Below, piece by piece: positions 17,721 to 26,392 of a stretch of DNA of 64,000 bases. Both the position numbers and the translations under genes were made by a program. Under the pieces are notes generated by a model, which was given only the letters and a program-made list of their open reading frames with translations, did not search any database and was not told the DNA's origin. Source of the stretch: Pseudomonadota bacterium (lineage in GTDB: Bacteria > Pseudomonadota > Alphaproteobacteria > Rhizobiales > Rhizobiaceae); assembly GCA_023444445.1 (NCBI GenBank), contig JAEXMK010000016.1, positions 75,237 through 139,236 of the forward strand, in the 5' to 3' direction. The first letter of the stretch is position 1; every line of letters starts with the position of its first letter.

Positions 17721-17818
17721 TTGGGTATTCCAGTCAGTTCATCGGGCGCTGGCATTGCAGCAGGTCATTGGAGATGAAGGAGAGGGCGGCGGCTGAAGAA
17801 AATACGCCGCCGCTGAAG

Positions 17819-19432
17819 TCAGGCGGCCGGAAGGCCGCGTTTTGCCAGCACGCCGTCCAGCCAGTCGCGCCGCAACTCGGGAACCGAGGTGATAAGCTGC
17901 TCCGTATAGGGCTGGTAGGGCGGGGCAAACACCTCTTCGGTGGTGCCGGTTTCGACGATACGGCCGTGCTGCATCACCATGGTCCTGTCGGCAATCCTGC
18001 GCACCACGCCGAGATCATGGGTGATGAACAGATAGGAGACGCCCAGTTCATCCTGCAATGATTGCAACAATGTGAGGATCTCGTCGGCCACCAAAGGATC
18101 AAGCGCCGAAGTGACCTCGTCGCAAATGATGAGGTCGGGACGCGCCGCGAGGGCGCGGGCAATGCACACCCGCTGCTTCTGTCCGCCCGACAGCGCTTTT
18201 GGAAGGCGCTCGGCGAAATCGCGCGGCAGACCGATGAGATCCAGCAGGCGGTTCACTTCGGATGCGCGCTGCTCGTCGTTCATGCCGAAATAAAACGACA
18301 TGGGGCGGCCGATGATCTCGCCGACCGTGTGGCGCGGGTTCAGCGCCACATCCGGAAGCTGATAGACGAGCTGGATGCGCCGCAGTTCCTCGCGGCTTCG
18401 CTGCGTGTATTTATCGGCAAGCCTATGTCCGGCGAGGGTAACGACGCCGGAGGAGTGGGGCGGCAAGCCGGCAATGACCCGGGCGAGGGTGGATTTTCCT
18501 GAACCGGACTCGCCCACAACGGCGAGTGTCTCACCCTTGCGCAACAGGCACTGTACGTTATCAAGCACCTTCTTACGTCCGTAATAGGCGGTGACATCGC
18601 GCGCTTCGAGTAGAACCTCCCCATTTTTATGGTGGACGCCTTCTCCCGACATGCTGGCCTTGCGTTCGGAAACGAGCCGACGCGTATAGTCCTGCTGCGG
18701 CTGTTCGAGGATCTGCTCGGCAGAACCGTCCTCGACTTCTTTGCCATGACGCAACACCAGGATGTTGTCGGCAATCTGCGCCACCACTGCAAGGTCGTGC
18801 GTGATGTAGAGTGCAGCCGTATCATAACGCTGGATCAGGCTGCGCAGAAGAGCGAGAACCTCTATCTGCGTCGTGACATCGAGCGCCGTGGTCGGTTCGT
18901 CCAGAACCAGAATATCGGGACGGCAGGACATGGCCATGGCCACCATCGCGCGCTGCAACTGACCGCCTGATACCTGATGCGGGTAGCGGCTGCCGAAATT
19001 CTGATAGTCGGGAAGCTGCAGCGCCTGCAGCAGTTCCAGCATCCAGGCTTCCGCTTCCTGCCGGTTCATGATGCCGTGGTAGAGCGGGCCTTCCATGATC
19101 TGTTCGCCGATCTTCATTGCCGGATTGAAGGCGGCGGCCGCGCTTTGCGCCACATAGGCGATCCGCGCACCACGCACCGCCTCGCGTCCGGCGCGATCGA
19201 TCGTCATCAGCGAAACACCGTTTACAATGATCTCGCCACCAACGATCCGGCAGCCGTTTCGGCCGTACCCCATGGCAGCTAGGCCGATCGTGGACTTGCC
19301 CGCACCGGATTCACCGATCAACCCTTTGACCTCGCCGCGTTTCAGATCAAGATCGACATTGTCGACAAGGATGGCGCCATTTGGTGCGGCAACCTTCAGC
19401 CCCCGAATTTGCAAAACCCTGTTCTCGTTCAT
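17819..19432 (-). CDS. Peptide/opine-type ABC transporter, fused double ATPase
   Basis: A 537-residue protein with two complete nucleotide-binding domains, corresponding to DppD and DppF joined. Domain 1: Walker A GESGAGKST, signature VSGGQLQRAMVA, Walker B ILVLDEPTTALD. Domain 2: Walker A GESGSGKST, signature LSGGQKQRVCIARA, Walker B LIICDEVTSALD. It energises the DppB/DppC-type permeases. The start at 19432 overlaps the preceding permease stop as ATGA; the longer frame to 19474 is not needed. Confidence 0.92.
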   Translation of the reverse strand: MNENRVLQIRGLKVAAPNGAILVDNVDLDLKRGEVKGLIGESGAGKSTIGLAAMGYGRNGCRIVGGEIIVNGVSLMTIDRAGREAVRGARIAYVAQSAAAAFNPAMKIGEQIMEGPLYHGIMNRQEAEAWMLELLQALQLPDYQNFGSRYPHQVSGGQLQRAMVAMAMSCRPDILVLDEPTTALDVTTQIEVLALLRSLIQRYDTAALYITHDLAVVAQIADNILVLRHGKEVEDGSAEQILEQPQQDYTRRLVSERKASMSGEGVHHKNGEVLLEARDVTAYYGRKKVLDNVQCLLRKGETLAVVGESGSGKSTLARVIAGLPPHSSGVVTLAGHRLADKYTQRSREELRRIQLVYQLPDVALNPRHTVGEIIGRPMSFYFGMNDEQRASEVNRLLDLIGLPRDFAERLPKALSGGQKQRVCIARALAARPDLIICDEVTSALDPLVADEILTLLQSLQDELGVSYLFITHDLGVVRRIADRTMVMQHGRIVETGTTEEVFAPPYQPYTEQLITSVPELRRDWLDGVLAKRGLPAA

Positions 19433-20253
19433 CGGTCCGCTCCCTGAATTGCGCTGCGGCCGGCAAGCAGCCAATCGACGACGAGGTTGACGCCAATGGT
19501 AAGGATGGCGATGGCGGCAGCCGGATAAAGCGGAGCGTAGAGACCGTAGAGGATTGCCTGCTGGTTATCCTTCACCATACCGCCCCAGTCCGCGAAGGGC
19601 GGCTGGATGCCAAGGCCAAGGAAAGAAAGGCCTGCAACGAAGAGGAAGGTGAAGCAGAAGCGAAGACCGAACTCCGCAATCAGTGGCGGCAGGGCATTCG
19701 GCAAAATTTCCTTAAACACCAGCCACAGCAACCCTTCGCCGCGAAGACGCGCCGTTTCGGCATATTCGAGGACATTGATGCCCTGCGCAACGATGCGGGC
19801 CAGGCGAAAGACGCGTGTGGAATCCAGCAGCGCAATGGTGACGATCAGCACGGGAATGGACGAGCCAAGTGCCTGCAACACCACAAGCGCCGAAATCAGC
19901 ACCGGAATACACATGACCGTGTCGACAATGCGCGACAGAACCGTGTCCAGCCAACCGCCGAAAATGGCGGCGATAAACCCTAGCGTAATCCCGATCGTGA
20001 AGGACAGCAGCGACGCGGCCAGTGAAACGCCGATGGACATCTGTGCGCCAGAAAGAAGACGCGACAGCATATCGCGACCGTTCTGATCAAGGCCAAACCA
20101 GTGCGCAGCCGAAGGCGGATCAAACGGCGATCCGACAATTTCCTCCTGTGCGAAAGGCGCGATATGCGGGCCGGCGATGAACAGGATGAGATTGACCGAG
20201 ATGATGAAAAGACCGATCCATGCGGTCGGGGTGATGGAACGGAGAACTTTCAT
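19429..20253 (-). CDS. Peptide-type ABC transporter permease (DppC-like)
   Basis: A 274-residue inner-membrane permease with about six hydrophobic helices. It contains FGLDQNGRDMLSRLLSGAQMS, typical of DppC/OppC, and the EAA loop AETARLRGEGLLWLVFKEILPN. It pairs with the DppB-like permease encoded just before it, with a 4-nt ATGA overlap at each end of the gene, indicating tight translational coupling. Confidence 0.92.
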   Translation of the reverse strand: MKVLRSITPTAWIGLFIISVNLILFIAGPHIAPFAQEEIVGSPFDPPSAAHWFGLDQNGRDMLSRLLSGAQMSIGVSLAASLLSFTIGITLGFIAAIFGGWLDTVLSRIVDTVMCIPVLISALVVLQALGSSIPVLIVTIALLDSTRVFRLARIVAQGINVLEYAETARLRGEGLLWLVFKEILPNALPPLIAEFGLRFCFTFLFVAGLSFLGLGIQPPFADWGGMVKDNQQAILYGLYAPLYPAAAIAILTIGVNLVVDWLLAGRSAIQGADR

Positions 20254-21197
20254 CGGGGATGCCTCAGGCGCGGATTAAGCGCGATTGCCGAAATATCGGC
20301 AATGATGTTCAGGATCACGTAGGCGGCGCCAAAAACGAGGGCCGCAGCCTGCACCAGCGGCAGGTCACGCTTGGAGACCGCATCGACCATGAAGCGGCCA
20401 AGCCCATTGTAATTGAATACGGCTTCCACCAGCACCACGCCCGTGATCAGATAGGCAATGTTGAAAGACACGACATTGACGATGGGCGCAGCCGCATTGG
20501 GAAGGGCGTGACGAAGAACCGCGCGCCGGGTGCGAAGCCCCTTGAGATAGGCGGTTTCGACATAGGCCTGATCCATGACAGCCAGCACGGCGGTGCGGGT
20601 CATGCGCAACATCTGCGCCACGGTCACAAGAACAAGCGTCAGGGCCGGCAGCGTGGTCGCCTTCAGCCAGTCCACGAAACCCATGCCAGGATAGGTGTCC
20701 GCAAGGCTCGGCAGGAGATTGTACTGCACGGACACGAACAGGATCAGCAGCAGGCCGAGAAAATATTCCGGCAGGGAAACGAAGGCGAGCGCCACAATAT
20801 TCACTGCGCGATCGAACAGGCTGCCGCGCAGGATGGCGCTGAACAGTCCAAGAGTGACGGCGACAGGAACAGAGACAACCGCCGCATAAAGCGCCAGCGC
20901 CATTGTGTTCCAGAAGCGTGGCCACAGAAGATCGGCAACCGGCTGGCGGTTTGCCAAGGAATTTCCGAGGTCGCCGGTCAAGAAGCCGCCGAGCCAGGAG
21001 AAATAACGATGCAGGAGGGGCTGGTCGAGACCGAGATCGGCGCGCAACACGGCGAGGGATTCAGGCGTCGCATTTTGTCCGAGTATTGCCGACGCCACAT
21101 CACCGGGAAGAAGCTGAGTGCCGGCGAAAATAAGCGCCGACACCAGCAGAAGCGTCAAAATACCCAAAGCAACGCGCTTCAGGATAAGAGTAGTCAT
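20250..21197 (-). CDS. Peptide-type ABC transporter permease (DppB-like)
   Basis: A 315-residue inner-membrane permease. The N-terminal helix and following loop LILKRVALGILTLLLVSALIF, LLPGDVASAILGQNATPE and LDQPLLHRYFSWLGGFLTGDLG are typical of DppB/OppB. The EAA loop is VETAYLKGLRTRRAVLRHALPN. It overlaps the binding-protein stop as TAATG and the DppC-like start as ATGA. Confidence 0.92.
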   Translation of the reverse strand: MTTLILKRVALGILTLLLVSALIFAGTQLLPGDVASAILGQNATPESLAVLRADLGLDQPLLHRYFSWLGGFLTGDLGNSLANRQPVADLLWPRFWNTMALALYAAVVSVPVAVTLGLFSAILRGSLFDRAVNIVALAFVSLPEYFLGLLLILFVSVQYNLLPSLADTYPGMGFVDWLKATTLPALTLVLVTVAQMLRMTRTAVLAVMDQAYVETAYLKGLRTRRAVLRHALPNAAAPIVNVVSFNIAYLITGVVLVEAVFNYNGLGRFMVDAVSKRDLPLVQAAALVFGAAYVILNIIADISAIALNPRLRHPR

Positions 21198-22759
21198 TAT
21201 GCGTCCAACCAGACTTTTTCAGCGAGACGGGCGCCCATGAAATTGAACATGGGATGGGTCGTCACGCCCTTGAGTTTCTTGGATGAGGCGTCGAGATAGT
21301 CGCCAAACATCGGGATCATCGCGCCGCCCTCATTGGAAATGAGCGCTTGCAATTCGGCATAGATTTCCTTGCGTTTGGCGTCATCGAGAAGCGCACGCGC
21401 TTCGATCAGCTTCTTGTCGAAGGTCTCGTTCTTCCAGTGCGTGTCGTTCTGCGCCGACGTCGACTGGTATGCGATGGTTAGCATCTGGTCTGCCGTGGGG
21501 CGTCCGCCCCAATAGGACATGCAGAATGGCGCTTTCATCCATACATTGTCCCAATAGCCGTCAGCCGGCTCGCGCTTGATCGAGACATCGATACCGCCCT
21601 TGGCCGCGCTGGTGCGGAAGATCGCTGCCGCATCGACTGCGCCGGAGAAGGCGGCGTCGGAAGCGGAAATCTCGATCTTGAGGGCGTCAAGGCCAGCCTG
21701 CTTGAGATAGAACTTCGCCTTTTCCGGGTCGTAAGGCCTCTGCGGCAGGTCTGCCGCATAAAACCGGTCGGAGCTCGGAATGGGGTGGTCATTACCGAGG
21801 CGACCATATCCACGCAGTGCCGTTTTCAGAAGCTGTTCGCGATCGATCGCGTGTTTGATCGCGAGCCTGATATTGTTGTCCGTGTAGGGCGCCTGTGTGC
21901 AATCCATCAGGAAGGTGAAGTGCTGGCCACCAGCCGACTGAACGATATTGAGGTTGGGATTGCGGCGAAGCAGATCAACCGTCTTGAAATCCAGCTGGTT
22001 GATGGCATGGACCTGACCCGACATCATGGCGTTGGTGCGGGCGGCAATATCGTTGATGACGATGACTTCGACGGCGTCGACATGGGCCGCATTCGGCTTC
22101 CAGTAATTGGGATTACGGGTGAAGCGGGAACGTACGCCCGGATCATAGCTTTCAAAGACGAACGGCCCGGTACCAACCGGCTTGTTGAAATCCGTCCAGC
22201 CTTCCGGGACGACGAGGAAATGATAGTCGGAAAGGATGTAGGGAAGATCGGCATTGCCGCTTTCGAGGACGATCTTGACCTCGGTGTCGGAAAGCTTGTC
22301 GACGCTTTTCAAGGCGGATGCTACCGAGCGCGCTGCAGAGGTGGTTTCCCCGCGATGCAGGTTGATGGAGTAGATGACGTCTTCTACGGTCAATGTCTTG
22401 CCGTTGTGGAACGTGACGCCCTGACGCAGCTTGAAGACCCACTCCACCGCGCCCGGTTGCGCTTCCCAGCTTTCGAACAGTTCCGGCACGGCGTGATTGT
22501 TGGCGTCGATCTCCACCAGACCGTTCATGATCATGAAGGCCTGATTGACGGGCACCCAGTCCTTCAGAATGCGGGGGTCGAGGTTATCAGTGGTGCTGCC
22601 GCCGCCAATGCCCAGTTTCAGCACTCCGCCCTTCTTGGGCGTGTCCGTGCTTTGCGCACGGGCAGTAGTGATGAAACCGGCAGACAGCGCGGCAATGCCG
22701 GCCGCGCCAGCCAGAAAATGCCGGCGGTCGAGTGAGAAGGAAAAGGGGGAGGAGGTCAT
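21197..22759 (-). CDS. Peptide-type ABC transporter substrate-binding protein (SBP_bac_5)
   Basis: A 520-residue periplasmic binding protein of the DppA/OppA family. A signal peptide with DRRHFLAGAAGIAALSAG, possibly Tat-dependent, precedes mature sequence with family blocks VEWVFKLRQGVTFHNGKTLT, VGTGPFVFESYDPG and RLAIKHAIDREQLLKTAL. It determines the specificity of the downstream permeases and ATPase. The ligand could be a peptide, opine or other amide; the neighbouring CocE hydrolase suggests one with an ester or proline-type amide bond, which is inference. Confidence 0.92.
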   Translation of the reverse strand: MTSSPFSFSLDRRHFLAGAAGIAALSAGFITTARAQSTDTPKKGGVLKLGIGGGSTTDNLDPRILKDWVPVNQAFMIMNGLVEIDANNHAVPELFESWEAQPGAVEWVFKLRQGVTFHNGKTLTVEDVIYSINLHRGETTSAARSVASALKSVDKLSDTEVKIVLESGNADLPYILSDYHFLVVPEGWTDFNKPVGTGPFVFESYDPGVRSRFTRNPNYWKPNAAHVDAVEVIVINDIAARTNAMMSGQVHAINQLDFKTVDLLRRNPNLNIVQSAGGQHFTFLMDCTQAPYTDNNIRLAIKHAIDREQLLKTALRGYGRLGNDHPIPSSDRFYAADLPQRPYDPEKAKFYLKQAGLDALKIEISASDAAFSGAVDAAAIFRTSAAKGGIDVSIKREPADGYWDNVWMKAPFCMSYWGGRPTADQMLTIAYQSTSAQNDTHWKNETFDKKLIEARALLDDAKRKEIYAELQALISNEGGAMIPMFGDYLDASSKKLKGVTTHPMFNFMGARLAEKVWLDA

Positions 22760-22991
22760 ATCTGGGTTCCCTGTTTTTTATCTAGCCGGTCAAGGCTCAG
22801 CTCGCTGTGGGGTATCGTACTCGGCGGTTCGGCACTAGATAGAGACCAGCAAAGGGGGGTATGATTTTTGCGCATGGGGTCATGAAATCTGAGCGCATCC
22901 GGTTATTTGCGAAGCGCAGTAAAGGGAGGCGCCGGAGCCGATCCGGTGTAGCAATTCTCGCGCGGCGAGAGCGTTCATGGAGTGAATACAA

Positions 22992-23258
22992 ATGGGGCTA
23001 GCGGATATTGTCGGCCTTGCAGGAGCCTTTTTCTATCTCTTCGCCTATGCCCTGTTGCAGCTTCGATTTCTGACGATAGAAGACTGGCGATACACTCTGT
23101 TGAACGTTCTGGGCGGTGTGTTCCTGATCTATTCGTTGATCTGGAACTTTAATCTTGGCTCGCTCATCTCGCAAGTCGCGTGGCTGCTCTTCACCGTCAT
23201 CGGTTACGCCCGCTTTCTCCTGGATCGCCGCCGGAAGGCACCGTCCATAAGCGCCTGA
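22992..23258 (+). CDS. Small membrane protein, CBU_0592-like family
   Basis: An 88-residue protein with three hydrophobic segments: LADIVGLAGAFFYLFAYALL, LLNVLGGVFLIYSLIW and LISQVAWLLFTVIGYARFLL, ending in a basic tail. This layout and sequence match the small CBU_0592-like membrane family, whose function is unknown. GGAG lies upstream of the ATG. It stands alone between a minus-strand operon and a convergent LysR gene. Confidence 0.75.
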   Translation: MGLADIVGLAGAFFYLFAYALLQLRFLTIEDWRYTLLNVLGGVFLIYSLIWNFNLGSLISQVAWLLFTVIGYARFLLDRRRKAPSISA

Positions 23259-23264
23259 TGATCT

Positions 23265-24155
23265 TCAGCGCGCGGTTTTGTGATTGTCAGCAATCAGCCA
23301 GTCTAAAACCTCGCGCACAATCTTGCGCTGGTGGCGATCGGCCGGGCGCATCAGGTAAAATTTGCCCTCCGAGCGCATGGCGTGGGCATGGACAGGCACA
23401 AGCGCGCCGCTATCCAGCTGGTCGCGGATGAGCCAGGTCCAGCCTAGCGTTGCGCCGAGCCCCTGCGATGCTGCCGCAACGCAGAGACCATAATCTCCAA
23501 GTTTCCACTGGACGGCATCCTTTGGCGGCAGCAATTGTGCTGAGCGCCACCAGTCGCTCCAATCCTGCCATTCCCGCATCGAATCCTCGATGGAGATCAA
23601 AACCGGCGCTTTCTGGTCCATGAGATCGCTCACACCGCGCGCAGACACGGGTACCACCTCTTCCTGCCCAAGCTCCGAAAGCCAGACGCCGATCGGTCTT
23701 TCCTTGCGATAAAAAATGGCGAGATCGAATTCGTCAAGGCGAAGATGGGCCACATCATCAGTTACCCGCACCCGCAACTCGATGCTGGGAATATCTCGTT
23801 TCAGCCTCTGCAAACGGGGCATGAACCATTGATCGGCAATGCCACGGGAGCAGGCGATGGTGATCTGGCTTGCTCCTGTCCATGAGCGCACCCCGTCCGT
23901 GACGCTTGCGATATCGAGGATCAGCCGCGATATATCGATCGAATAATTCTCTCCTATGGTCGTCAGTCGCACGCCTGTCGGCACACGTTCAAAAAGCTTG
24001 GAACCGATGAATGCTTCCAGCTTGCCGATCTGCCTGCTGACCGCGCTTTGTGTCAGGCCAAGCTCGTTGCCCGCGCGCGAGAAGCTGCCAAGACGGGATG
24101 CAGCCTCGAAAACCACAAGCGCCTCCAGCGGCGGCAATCTATATGATGGTTGCAT
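23265..24155 (-). CDS. LysR-family transcriptional regulator (GcvA-like)
   Basis: A 296-residue regulator: N-terminal winged HTH with LGSFSRAGNELGLTQSAVSRQ and IGKLEAFIGSKLFER, followed by a LysR substrate-binding domain of the GcvA branch (YRLPPLEALVVFEAASRLGS start, DLAIFYRKERP, DYGLCVAAASQGLGATLGW). The start at 24155 matches family length; the frame extends to 24191. No divergent target gene is present: the cyclase gene upstream is on the same strand, so its target is not evident. Confidence 0.88.
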   Translation of the reverse strand: MQPSYRLPPLEALVVFEAASRLGSFSRAGNELGLTQSAVSRQIGKLEAFIGSKLFERVPTGVRLTTIGENYSIDISRLILDIASVTDGVRSWTGASQITIACSRGIADQWFMPRLQRLKRDIPSIELRVRVTDDVAHLRLDEFDLAIFYRKERPIGVWLSELGQEEVVPVSARGVSDLMDQKAPVLISIEDSMREWQDWSDWWRSAQLLPPKDAVQWKLGDYGLCVAAASQGLGATLGWTWLIRDQLDSGALVPVHAHAMRSEGKFYLMRPADRHQRKIVREVLDWLIADNHKTAR

Positions 24156-24323
24156 TCCAGTTCCTGCGACAGATTTTGTGATCCGATACACCGCCGCGCC
24201 GAGCGGTTCAAATTTTCAGTGGCGATATCCAGCGCTACGTGTGGGCGACCGAGCGCAAGAGCCCCCGAGCCCCGGAATAATGAGAGTTCCAATGTTGAGC
24301 ATCCCGAAATGTTGGCGTCCTGC

Positions 24324-26093
24324 TCACGCCGTATCGAAGGACACCCATCTGTTCCGGCCAGTTTCTTTAGCGCTCAGCAGGGCGGCATCAGCGCGTTCCA
24401 ACACGCTCGTCACAGTTCCTGCGCCTGGCGCTGTAGCTATCCCAACGGATATGGTGACCGGGTCGAGCGAGCGACCCCGGTACGTGAAGGGCGCGTGTTC
24501 GACGGCGTGTCTGAGCTTCTCTGCCAAGGCCTTGCCATGCTCAAGGTTTGCGCCGGGCATCAGCACAGTGAATTCTTCGCCGCCGAAACGGAACAGGTGA
24601 CCTTGGTCCCCGATCGCTTCCGAGAGGACCTGGGCAACATATTGCATTACCGCATCACCGGCATCATGGCCAAAACGGTCATTGAAGCGCTTGAAATGAT
24701 CGATATCGAGCATCAGGCAGGCAAGGGGATCATCGGGCTTCTCAATATGCCGGTTCAGAGCCTCGTCAAGGGAGCGACGGTTGAGAAGGCCGGTCAGGGC
24801 GTCCTGCTTTGCCATACCGACCAGGCGCTGCCGCAGCTGGAGATTTGCGACGGCAAGGCCAATATTCTCTGCAAGTAGCTCGAGATATAGACGTTCCGTT
24901 TCCAGCGTTGCGGATCTCTCGGGAACCTCAAGATACAACAGGCCGACGGTCTCGCCCAGCGCCGTCAATGGTATGCAAAGTCCGGTTCCGAATTCTCCAC
25001 TGATATGATGGCAGACAACGTCGTCTCCATCCGGGTTGCTGATATGTGGACGTCCGCGACGCAGAGCCCAACAGTCATCGATCGCAAAATCTGGCGCTGA
25101 AAAACACGGATCGGACCATTGACCGGTCGAATGGAGGAATGAACTATTTTCCTTGAGGACAAGCAGTCGGCCTGATATCGCCGGGAAAATCTGGGGCATG
25201 AACTTTGAAACGACGTCGGATAGTTCAAGCTGGTTCTGACATGCCTGGATCCGATGCATCATCTGCAGGATGAGATCCTTGATACGCTGGTTCTTGCGGT
25301 GCTCCGCGTCAAGCCGTTCCCGCTCCAGCCCGTTGCTGCGGAATATCCTGATTGCCTCGTTCATTTCCCCGATTTCGTCGCGCCGTCCCTCGTCGGGCAG
25401 ATCGATGCTGTAGTCCTGTCGGGCAAGACGCTTGACGATGTTGCTCATTTTTATAAGCGGCACCGCAACACGTCTGCTGAGGACAAAATAAAGAACCGCC
25501 AGGAACATCAGGGCAGTCAGGGCGAGCATAACCTTGGCGATCGTTCCGTAAAAATCGCTCCGGTTTTTCGCCTGGTCGATCGTTGCCTGCGTGCGGGCCG
25601 CAACCGTCTCCCGGAGTGTCGCTACGGTGTCGACGAGAGTGGAGTGCCGCTGATGGTATTGATCGCCGAATAAAATTTGCTGCGCATCGCCCTGACGCCC
25701 GGCGCGATAGAGGCCGACGGCCTCGCGCTCCATGCCATCAAGTGCGTCAGCGCTGGTTCTTATCGTCTGGAACAGTTTTTCCTCTGAAGGGGAAACGCCG
25801 TGAGCGGCAAGTTTATCAAGATTGCTTTCAAGACGTTTTTCCTGGTCTTCATCGACATAGAATTTTGCCAGATACTGATCGTCGCCGCGCATCACGTAAA
25901 GGCGCGCTTCCTCTGTGCGCTCATCTGCGGTGATCGCCAGTTCCTCGGCAAGGCCGTCGAGGTCAAGGTGATCCTGTATCGCTGCCCGCTCCTGCGAAGC
26001 GCTTCTGGCTGACAGGATGAATGTGGTGGCCGATACCGTCGTGAATATCAGCGTGATGGCGTAAGCCAGGTTCGTGATGGTGCTTAGTCGCAT
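24324..26093 (-). CDS. Membrane-bound diguanylate cyclase (HAMP-GAF-GGDEF)
   Basis: A 589-residue enzyme making cyclic di-GMP from two GTP. A signal-anchor helix lies at about 8-28, a periplasmic helical domain follows, and a second helix near 188-208 (VMLALTALMFLAVLYFVLS) leads into a HAMP segment. A GAF domain spans about 275-425 and the GGDEF domain about 430-589, with the active-site motif GGEEF at 504-508. The RxxD inhibitory I-site six to nine residues before the motif is absent (Gly at both positions), so product inhibition at that site is unlikely. There is no EAL domain. It lies a few kilobases from the crd polysaccharide genes. Confidence 0.92.
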   Translation of the reverse strand: MRLSTITNLAYAITLIFTTVSATTFILSARSASQERAAIQDHLDLDGLAEELAITADERTEEARLYVMRGDDQYLAKFYVDEDQEKRLESNLDKLAAHGVSPSEEKLFQTIRTSADALDGMEREAVGLYRAGRQGDAQQILFGDQYHQRHSTLVDTVATLRETVAARTQATIDQAKNRSDFYGTIAKVMLALTALMFLAVLYFVLSRRVAVPLIKMSNIVKRLARQDYSIDLPDEGRRDEIGEMNEAIRIFRSNGLERERLDAEHRKNQRIKDLILQMMHRIQACQNQLELSDVVSKFMPQIFPAISGRLLVLKENSSFLHSTGQWSDPCFSAPDFAIDDCWALRRGRPHISNPDGDDVVCHHISGEFGTGLCIPLTALGETVGLLYLEVPERSATLETERLYLELLAENIGLAVANLQLRQRLVGMAKQDALTGLLNRRSLDEALNRHIEKPDDPLACLMLDIDHFKRFNDRFGHDAGDAVMQYVAQVLSEAIGDQGHLFRFGGEEFTVLMPGANLEHGKALAEKLRHAVEHAPFTYRGRSLDPVTISVGIATAPGAGTVTSVLERADAALLSAKETGRNRWVSFDTA

Positions 26094-26392
26094 GATGATG
26101 CCGTCTCTAACCGCACGTCTGACAAACCTCAGCGGCGGCGTGTGATTTGGATTCTGATTGTTCTAGGCCACGCCGTCAAACGGGAAGTCAATATGCGGTT
26201 AACCATCCATGTGATCCGTAACAGCTAAGTCCTGTCGACAATCGCGTCATTCGTGCGGTGAGGGCATGCCTGCAATCATGAGAATGTGGCAGATGTGGCC
26301 GCTTCTACGGCGCTCGGTGCAAGCCTAAAATTAAATTTCACGCGGCATCACGAAGCCGTGAAACCTTTCAATACATCGTTCGTTAAGCGCGC
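26094..26392. other. Divergent intergenic region, cyclase / SbmA-like ABC gene
   Basis: Holds the promoters of both divergent genes. An imperfect inverted repeat, TTTCAC at 26336-26341 with GTGAAA at 26358-26363 plus a GGC/GCC inner stem, lies 30 bp before the ABC gene start and may be an operator. No gene is seen. Confidence 0.35.
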
